From: Roseovarius sp. UBA3070
GTDB taxonomy: Bacteria; Pseudomonadota; Alphaproteobacteria; Rhodobacterales; Rhodobacteraceae
DNA length: 9,682 bases
Direction of reading: 5' to 3'
Assembly: GCA_002366775.1 (NCBI GenBank)
Contig: DFBW01000164.1
Location: 1-9,682 of the forward strand
The translations under genes and the position numbers were made by a program. The notes beneath the pieces are model-generated. The model had not been told where the DNA came from, searched no databases, and saw nothing but the letters and a program-made list of their open reading frames with translations. How positions within the stretch are numbered: position 1 is the first letter of the stretch; every line of letters starts with the position of its first letter. Positions 5,247 through 9,682 of the stretch are shown in pieces.

Positions 5247-6358
5247 TGGCAACACCTCTGGCAGGCCTTAAGGTCATTGAACTGGCGCGTGTTCTGGCTG
5301 GCCCCTGGGCCGGTCAGACGCTGGCTGATCTGGGTGCGGATGTGATCAAAGTCGAAAGCCCGGCGGGCGATGACACCCGTAAATGGGGGCCACCGTTTAT
5401 TGATCGCGGAGACGATCACTCAGCCGCGTATTTCCACAGTTGTAACCGCGGCAAATCCAGCGTCACCGCTGATTTTCGCACCGAAGAAGGCCGGGCCAAG
5501 ACGCTTGACCTGATCCGCGACGCCGACATTGTGATTGAAAACTTCAAGGTGGGCGGGCTGGCCAAATATGGGCTCGATTACGACAGCCTGAAGGCCATCA
5601 ATCCCGGTCTGATCTATTGCTCGATTACCGGCTTTGGGCAGGATGGGCCATATGCGCACCGTGCGGGCTATGATTATATCATCCAGGGCATGAGCGGGCT
5701 GATGTCTATCACCGGCGAACCGGACCGCCAACCGCTGAAGGTGGGGATGGCCCTTACCGATGTATTTACCGGCGTCTATGGCGTGGTCGGCATTCTGGCC
5801 GCGCTGCACCAGCGGCAAACCACAGGGATCGGGCAACATATTGATATGGCGCTGATGGATGTGGGCCTGTCTGTGACATCCAATCAGGCGATGAACTATC
5901 TCGCCACGGGCGTATCCCCCCAACGCTTGGGCAACTTTCATCCCAATCTAAGCCCCTATCAGGTGTTCAACTGCGCTGACGGCCACCTTATCATCGCCAC
6001 TGGCAATGATGGGCAATATCAACGGTTTTGTGACCTTCTGGGATGCCCCGAACTGGCCAGTGATCCGCGATACCTGACCAATGCCGATCGTGTGCAACAC
6101 CGGCAGGAACTGTCAGATCTGCTGCACAAATACACGGAAACTTTCACCAAGGCCGATCTGCTGATCGCCTGCGAGGCCAAAGGCGTGCCAGCCGGTCAGA
6201 TCAATGAAATGGCCGAGGTATTTGCCGATCCCCAGATCAAGGCACGCGGTATGGAGATATCTCCCGAAGGCGTGCCAGGCGTGCGCACCCCGATCAAATT
6301 CTCCGGGGCTGAACTGGCACTTGATCGCGCCTCCCCCAAACTGGGCGAAGACGACTAG
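5246..6358 (+). CDS. Family III CoA-transferase (CaiB/BaiF type)
   Basis: The 370-residue protein begins with the family's N-terminal signature (LAGLKVIELARVLAGPWAGQTLADLGADVIKVE) and has the catalytic aspartate in VGMALTDVFTGVYG (Asp172), equivalent to Asp169 of formyl-CoA transferase. Such enzymes move CoA between carboxylic acids through an aspartyl-CoA anhydride in the cytoplasm. SCNRGK (65-70) and ENFKVGGLAKYGL are further family motifs. The acid substrate cannot be told from the sequence; carnitine, formate/oxalate, succinate or mesaconate-type acids are all handled by relatives. It is somewhat short for the family but looks complete. Its ATG overlaps the dsbA stop, so it is probably translated by coupling. 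It is convergent with the aminotransferase gene. Confidence 0.9.
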   Translation: MATPLAGLKVIELARVLAGPWAGQTLADLGADVIKVESPAGDDTRKWGPPFIDRGDDHSAAYFHSCNRGKSSVTADFRTEEGRAKTLDLIRDADIVIENFKVGGLAKYGLDYDSLKAINPGLIYCSITGFGQDGPYAHRAGYDYIIQGMSGLMSITGEPDRQPLKVGMALTDVFTGVYGVVGILAALHQRQTTGIGQHIDMALMDVGLSVTSNQAMNYLATGVSPQRLGNFHPNLSPYQVFNCADGHLIIATGNDGQYQRFCDLLGCPELASDPRYLTNADRVQHRQELSDLLHKYTETFTKADLLIACEAKGVPAGQINEMAEVFADPQIKARGMEISPEGVPGVRTPIKFSGAELALDRASPKLGEDD

Positions 6359-6415
6359 GTTACCCCCATCTTCTTGCTAAAAATATCCCCGCCGGAGGCA
6401 TAAAACCACTCAGCG
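6359..6415. other. Convergent gap with a Rhodobacterales-type gene-end sequence
   Basis: This 57-base gap lies between two convergent stops. On the minus strand it reads GCCTCCGGCGGGGATATTTT followed by TAGCAAGAAG. From memory, very similar short strings occur near many gene ends in roseobacters, so it may be a dispersed intergenic element. GCCGGAGGC could form only a 3-bp stem, so it is a poor intrinsic terminator by itself. No second copy is present in this window. Confidence 0.4.
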
Positions 6416-7756
6416 CTACGCCTCTGACGGGATCGCCGCCAATACAGTTTGAATGGCCCGCGCAAGCATCACCACGGCACCATCCAGATCGGCCTCGGTT
6501 GAAATGAACGGTGGCGCCAGCATGACATGATCCCCGATCTTGCCATCGCGTGTGCCGGGCATGGGATAGCATACCAGCCCTTCGGCAAAGGCGGCTTTTT
6601 TCACCTTCCCTGCAATGCCGTGTTTCTGCGCAAAGGGACGTTTGCTGGTACGATCGGCGACAATCTCAACCCCCCAGAACAATCCGCGCCCGCGGATGTC
6701 TCCGATATGGGGGTGCTGGCCAAAGGTGTCGCGCAGGCGGGCTTCCAGATATGCCCCGCGCGCCTTAACCTGGGGCATCAGATCACGCTCCAGCAATTCG
6801 CTGACCACAGCCAGCCCGGCCGCCGCAGCAACCGGATGGCCCACATAGGTGTGCCCATGCTGGAAAAAGCCTGATCCATTTTTGATGGCATCATAAATCT
6901 CTGACGTGCACAGCATCGCGCCAATCGGCTGATACCCCGCCCCCAATCCCTTGGCGATACACAGGATATCGGGGGAAATGCCCTCGGCCTCGCAAGCAAA
7001 CAAATGCCCGGTTCGCCCCATGCCACACATCACCTCGTCCAAGATCAACAGCACCCCGTATTGATCGCAAATCTCGCGGATACGGGTGAAGTACCCTTCA
7101 ACGGCTGGCACGGCCCCCAAGGTGGCCCCGACCACTGGTTCGGCCAGAAAGGCCATCACATTTTCCGGGCCAAGGCGCATAATTTCTTCTTCCAGCTCAT
7201 TCGCCGCGCGCTGGCCGTAATCAGCCAGGCTCTCGGCCTCACCGCGTTCGGCATATTCATAGCACGGTGCGATATGGCTGACCTCGATCAGCAGGGGCGA
7301 AAACTGCGCCTGACGCCATGCATTCCCGCCCGCGGCCAAGGCGCCCAGTGTGTTGCCATGATAGCTTTGACGCCGAGAAATCAGATGGCGGCGCTGTGGC
7401 TGGCCTTGTTCAACAAAATACTGCCGCGCCAGTTTGATCGCCGCCTCCACGGCCTCGGACCCACCCGATACAAAATAGGCCCGGTCAATCTGCCCCGGTG
7501 CATTGGCAATCAACAGATCGGCCAATGCCTCGGCGGGTTGTGAGGTAAAAAACCCGGTGTGGGCAAATTCCAGCACCTCAAGCTGATCCCGGATGGCCTG
7601 TTTCACACGCGCGTTGGAATGGCCAAGGCATGATACCGCCGCCCCGCCCGAGCCATCAAAATACCGTTTGCCAGTGGCATCCACCAGATAACATCCATCA
7701 CCTGCAACGGCGGTGGGAAAGTCGGATTTACAGTGACGGGGAAAGACGTGCGACAT
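6416..7756 (-). CDS. Class III PLP-dependent aminotransferase (omega-transaminase family)
   Basis: The 446-residue protein is full length for fold-type I class III aminotransferases. Visible PLP-site elements are SGGSEA (97-102, phosphate binding), SYHGNT (131-136), LDEVMCGMGRTG with Asp240 facing the pyridine nitrogen, and IAKGLGAGYQPIGA with the Schiff-base Lys269. HGHTYVGHP (300-308) is the usual second-subunit motif. The family moves an amino group from a terminal amine or omega-amino acid to pyruvate or 2-oxoglutarate; the donor is unknown here. GGAGG stands eight bases before the ATG and is embedded in the last codons of the BKACE gene, four bases upstream, so the two are cotranscribed and probably translationally coupled. 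This pairing suggests a beta-keto acid or its amino precursor as the pathway intermediate. Confidence 0.92.
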   Translation of the reverse strand: MSHVFPRHCKSDFPTAVAGDGCYLVDATGKRYFDGSGGAAVSCLGHSNARVKQAIRDQLEVLEFAHTGFFTSQPAEALADLLIANAPGQIDRAYFVSGGSEAVEAAIKLARQYFVEQGQPQRRHLISRRQSYHGNTLGALAAGGNAWRQAQFSPLLIEVSHIAPCYEYAERGEAESLADYGQRAANELEEEIMRLGPENVMAFLAEPVVGATLGAVPAVEGYFTRIREICDQYGVLLILDEVMCGMGRTGHLFACEAEGISPDILCIAKGLGAGYQPIGAMLCTSEIYDAIKNGSGFFQHGHTYVGHPVAAAAGLAVVSELLERDLMPQVKARGAYLEARLRDTFGQHPHIGDIRGRGLFWGVEIVADRTSKRPFAQKHGIAGKVKKAAFAEGLVCYPMPGTRDGKIGDHVMLAPPFISTEADLDGAVVMLARAIQTVLAAIPSEA

Positions 7757-7760
7757 GGGC

Positions 7761-8555
7761 TTAGCCTCCTATGGGCAGTGATTGAGACAGGTGTGACAAA
7801 CCAGCAGATGAGTTGAGCGCCGAGACCAGAGCCGCCACAGACGCCGCGCAATCAGGCCAGGTCTGGCCGTCCGGCCCAACAAGGCTGTTTTCAAACCCGA
7901 CGCGCAGATCCCCCCCGTGCTCAGCCGCATATCGCAGGCAATCATGTTCGCCAGCTCCGAAGGCGCACAGCATCCACCGGGCATCGCCCTGATGGCACGC
8001 CAGAAATGGATCGAGATCAGCAGGACGAGAACTGCGATCTCTCAGGTAGCGCCCCAAAACAAACAGCACATCCGTTTGTTCAGGGCGTATGATCCCTCGG
8101 GTTTGCCAGTCTTTCAGCAGGGCATAATCTTTGGTGTCGTACAGGATATGTTGCACTTTGGTGCCATGTTCGGTGCAGGTGCCATAAATGTGGTCGCCCA
8201 GCTCTGGCGCACGCGCGATCTCGCCTATGGCGAGCGAGGCCCATGCCGGGCGCACCTGCTGAAGACAGGCCAGCTGCGCAGGCACATCGAACATGCCGGC
8301 CGCTTCTGTAGTGATCTGAATTTTGAAGGTCGGGAGGACGCGGCGCAACTCGCTCAGGGCCTCGCGGTACAATCCGCCATCAAGGGAATGTGCGCCGCTT
8401 TTATCGCGGATATGCAGGTGCAGCCCGTGCGCCCCTGCCTTTTGGCAATCCGCTGCGGTCCGGATGATCTCGGGCAGGGTGACGGGCAACGCTGTATGAT
8501 CTGCCTTGCCGCGTCGCGCACCGTTGGGTGCCACCATGATAAACGGGGCTGTCAT
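7761..8555 (-). CDS. Beta-keto acid cleavage enzyme (BKACE, DUF849)
   Basis: The 264-residue TIM-barrel protein belongs to the 3-keto-5-aminohexanoate cleavage enzyme family. Members use Zn2+ and acetyl-CoA to split a beta-keto acid into acetoacetate and a CoA ester. The metal histidines are in GLHLHIRD (His46, His48), and the C-terminal metal Glu is in RVGFEN (Glu222, after Arg218). ITTEAAG (81-87) is the substrate-carboxylate loop. By alignment from memory, Asn223 sits where the founding enzyme Kce has Asp231. I chose ATG at 8555 because family homology starts there and AAGGG stands nine bases upstream; an in-frame GTG at 8657 gives an unlike 34-residue extension. It is the first gene of the operon with the aminotransferase and is divergent from the RpiR regulator. 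Confidence 0.9.
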   Translation of the reverse strand: MTAPFIMVAPNGARRGKADHTALPVTLPEIIRTAADCQKAGAHGLHLHIRDKSGAHSLDGGLYREALSELRRVLPTFKIQITTEAAGMFDVPAQLACLQQVRPAWASLAIGEIARAPELGDHIYGTCTEHGTKVQHILYDTKDYALLKDWQTRGIIRPEQTDVLFVLGRYLRDRSSRPADLDPFLACHQGDARWMLCAFGAGEHDCLRYAAEHGGDLRVGFENSLVGPDGQTWPDCAASVAALVSALNSSAGLSHLSQSLPIGG

Positions 8556-8659
8556 TCGCACGCGCCCTTGGGACGGGCCGATCGAGGCTGCGGCAAATGC
8601 CTCTGAGCACCGATGATGCGGGTGCGTATCAAGGCTTGCTGGCGCTGCGTTTCGCACAT
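8552..8659 (-). CDS. Candidate 35-aa leader ORF overlapping the BKACE start (ATGA)
   Basis: An ATG at 8659 with GGAAG five bases upstream opens a 35-codon ORF rich in Arg and Gln (six Arg, five Gln). Its TGA overlaps the BKACE start codon as ATGA, the classic coupling geometry. It lies in the otherwise long leader between the presumed promoter and the BKACE gene. No family is recognised. It could be a leader peptide that controls BKACE translation, or a chance ORF; the ribosome binding site and the overlap are the only support. Confidence 0.28.
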   Translation of the reverse strand: MCETQRQQALIRTRIIGAQRHLPQPRSARPKGACE

Positions 8660-8785
8660 GTTCGCTTCCGGTTGTTTAAATCTTGATGCAACGGGGCATA
8701 GATTGCTTGAATTACAAAGCCTGTCAATATTGCCATAAAATAACATGTGTTTTATTACGTCTGTACCCAAACAAGGCAAGCGGCA
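8660..8785. promoter_or_regulatory. AT-rich divergent promoter region, BKACE operon / rpiR-type regulator
   Basis: This stretch is visibly more AT-rich than its surroundings. For the regulator gene, TTGCCA (8730-8735) and TATTAC (8753-8758) are spaced by 17 bases, giving a start about 20 bases before the ATG at 8786. On the opposite strand a perfect -35 TTGACA (8727-8722) points toward BKACE; the matching -10 region (around AATCTA) is poor. The two promoters would overlap back to back, so one bound protein could control both. Confidence 0.5.
8735..8755. promoter_or_regulatory. Quasi-palindromic operator candidate for the RpiR-type regulator
   Basis: ATAAAA (8735-8740) and TTTTAT (8750-8755) form 6-bp inverted arms around a spacer containing the palindrome ACATGT (8743-8748). 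The element sits between the putative -35 and -10 boxes of the regulator gene. A second palindrome, CAATATTG (8725-8732), overlaps the -35 boxes of both directions. RpiR-family proteins bind inverted repeats as dimers, so either may be the operator; this is inference from position and symmetry. Confidence 0.4.
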
Positions 8786-9670
8786 ATGGACCCGGCACTG
8801 AAAACCCGAACGATTTCAGCACTTAAGCAAGCATTTCAAGAGCTGTCCCCACGCCTGAAAGTGGTGGCAAAGTATATTGTGGACCACCCATCTGACTTTG
8901 GTTTGGACCCAATTCGGGAAACTGCGCGCAAATGTGGCGTCTCAACTTACACTCTTGTGCGCATGGCGCATCAAATGGGGTTTGCAGGCTACGAGGAGTT
9001 GCGCGCGCCATTTCGCCACGCGCTTTTGTCCTCGGAGATGGGTGAGCGGCCTGAATGGCTGGAGGGGCTGCGCGCGCACTCTGATCTGGGGCGCACGCAG
9101 GCTGATGCTGCCGCCAATACAATGGCCATTGTGCAGCGGTCTTTGGAACGCCAAACACCCGAGCAAATGGAGCGTATCACGCACATGTTGCTGGGCGCGC
9201 GCAATGTGTACCTTACAGCGGTTCGGGCCAGTTACTCGCTTGCCTATTATTTCCACTATATCGGGCGCATGGCCCTGCCTAGGTTGCAGTTAATCCCACG
9301 TCACATCAACTCGGCCATCGACGAGCTGCACCACGCAACGGGTGATGACGTGATGATTGCGATCACGTTTACGCCCTACTCCCGCGAGACGATTGAAGCC
9401 TGTAAATTCGCCCGTGACCGAGGCGTAAAACTGATCATGATATCAGACAGTGATGTGATCTCGCCCGAGTTTGAACCCGATGAAACGCTTATCGCGTCAA
9501 CCATCAGCACGCATCATTTTGGCTGCTATTCAGGGGCCATGGCAATCATCGAGACCCTTCTCGCCCTATTGGTGCAGCAGGGTGGCGATGAAGTGAGATC
9601 ACGAATCAAATCTTATGAAGATTTGCGAAAGGACACCAATGCCTATTGGGTAGCACCAAAAAAACATTAG
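8786..9670 (+). CDS. MurR/RpiR-family transcriptional regulator (HTH + SIS domains)
   Basis: The 294-residue protein has the two-domain layout of the family. The N-terminal helix-turn-helix (about 1-77) includes LSPRLKVVAKYIVDHP and the recognition region ETARKCGVSTYTLVRMAHQMGF. The C-terminal SIS domain (about 125-265) contains YLTAVRASYSLAYYFHYIGR, IAITFTPYSRETIEAC and LIMISDSD, the usual sugar-phosphate-binding fold, although many members sense other metabolites. I chose ATG at 8786 with AAGG nine bases upstream; an in-frame GTG at 8747 would overlap the promoter and palindrome. It is divergent from the BKACE-aminotransferase operon and is the likely local regulator, possibly repressing itself. 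The stop is 12 bases from the window end. Confidence 0.92.
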   Translation: MDPALKTRTISALKQAFQELSPRLKVVAKYIVDHPSDFGLDPIRETARKCGVSTYTLVRMAHQMGFAGYEELRAPFRHALLSSEMGERPEWLEGLRAHSDLGRTQADAAANTMAIVQRSLERQTPEQMERITHMLLGARNVYLTAVRASYSLAYYFHYIGRMALPRLQLIPRHINSAIDELHHATGDDVMIAITFTPYSRETIEACKFARDRGVKLIMISDSDVISPEFEPDETLIASTISTHHFGCYSGAMAIIETLLALLVQQGGDEVRSRIKSYEDLRKDTNAYWVAPKKH

Positions 9671-9682
9671 TTTTCAGGTCTG

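Noticed and set aside
5420..5941. 173-codon minus-strand ORF inside the CoA-transferase gene
   Set aside because: The + strand frame shows the CaiB signatures throughout, and this ORF has no ribosome binding site or domain.
7004..7543. 179-codon ORF on the + strand opposite the aminotransferase
   Set aside because: The opposite strand encodes the full PLP-site motif set; this product shows no family features.
7917..8606. 229-codon ORF on the + strand opposite the BKACE gene
   Set aside because: It is a frame shadow of BKACE: the minus strand carries clear family motifs (HLHIRD, RVGFEN), while this frame has no recognisable domain.
8556..8657. 34-residue N-terminal extension of BKACE from a GTG at 8657
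   Set aside because: The extension does not resemble the family N-terminus, which starts at MTAPFIMVAPNGA, and the ATG at 8555 has its own AAGGG.
8707..8717. HexR-like operator from TTGAATTACAA
   Set aside because: Only one half-site resembles the HexR consensus as I recall it; the other half is not at the right distance, so a HexR-type site is not supported.
1..9682. CRISPR array, tRNA/rRNA, insertion sequence or phage attachment site
   Set aside because: No spaced direct repeats, structural RNA sequence, transposase or terminal inverted repeats were found on reading both strands.

Overview
The window looks like a chromosomal segment of a Rhodobacterales (Roseobacter-group) alphaproteobacterium. 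Base composition is moderately GC-rich. The gene set and protein sequences (a mutY/DUF721/dsbA block, a BKACE next to a class III aminotransferase, a MurR/RpiR regulator and an AlkB-type hydroxylase) fit that group. This placement comes from recognising protein families, not from a search.

Left part (1-3949). The window opens inside an L,D-transpeptidase gene on the + strand, whose 5' end is missing. It meets a minus-strand gene stop-to-stop with no base between. The minus-strand block, in order of transcription, is: mutY (adenine DNA glycosylase), an alkane-1-monooxygenase-like membrane di-iron enzyme (alkB-like), two candidate very short membrane peptides packed directly behind it, a proline-rich acidic 69-residue protein, and a 168-residue protein of unknown function with paired cysteines.

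Middle (3950-6358). Divergent from mutY is a tight + strand operon: a DUF721/DciA-like protein, a periplasmic DsbA-family thioredoxin, and a family III (CaiB/BaiF) CoA-transferase whose start codon overlaps the dsbA stop.

Right part (6359-9682). A convergent gap holds a short sequence that resembles a common Rhodobacterales gene-end element. Next comes a two-gene minus-strand catabolic operon: a beta-keto acid cleavage enzyme (BKACE, DUF849), then a class III PLP aminotransferase whose ribosome binding site lies inside the last codons of the BKACE gene. A MurR/RpiR-type regulator is transcribed divergently. The AT-rich gap between them carries back-to-back promoter-like hexamers and a quasi-palindrome placed between the -35 and -10 boxes of the regulator gene. 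The simplest reading is a locally regulated module: the aminotransferase makes or consumes a keto acid, BKACE cleaves a beta-keto acid with acetyl-CoA, and the RpiR protein senses a metabolite through its SIS domain. The substrate cannot be read from the sequence.

No tRNA, rRNA, CRISPR array, insertion sequence or phage gene was seen. The best candidates for undescribed biology are the two overlapping micro-ORFs behind alkB, the BKACE/aminotransferase/RpiR module with its possible 35-codon leader ORF, and the cysteine-paired 168-residue protein.
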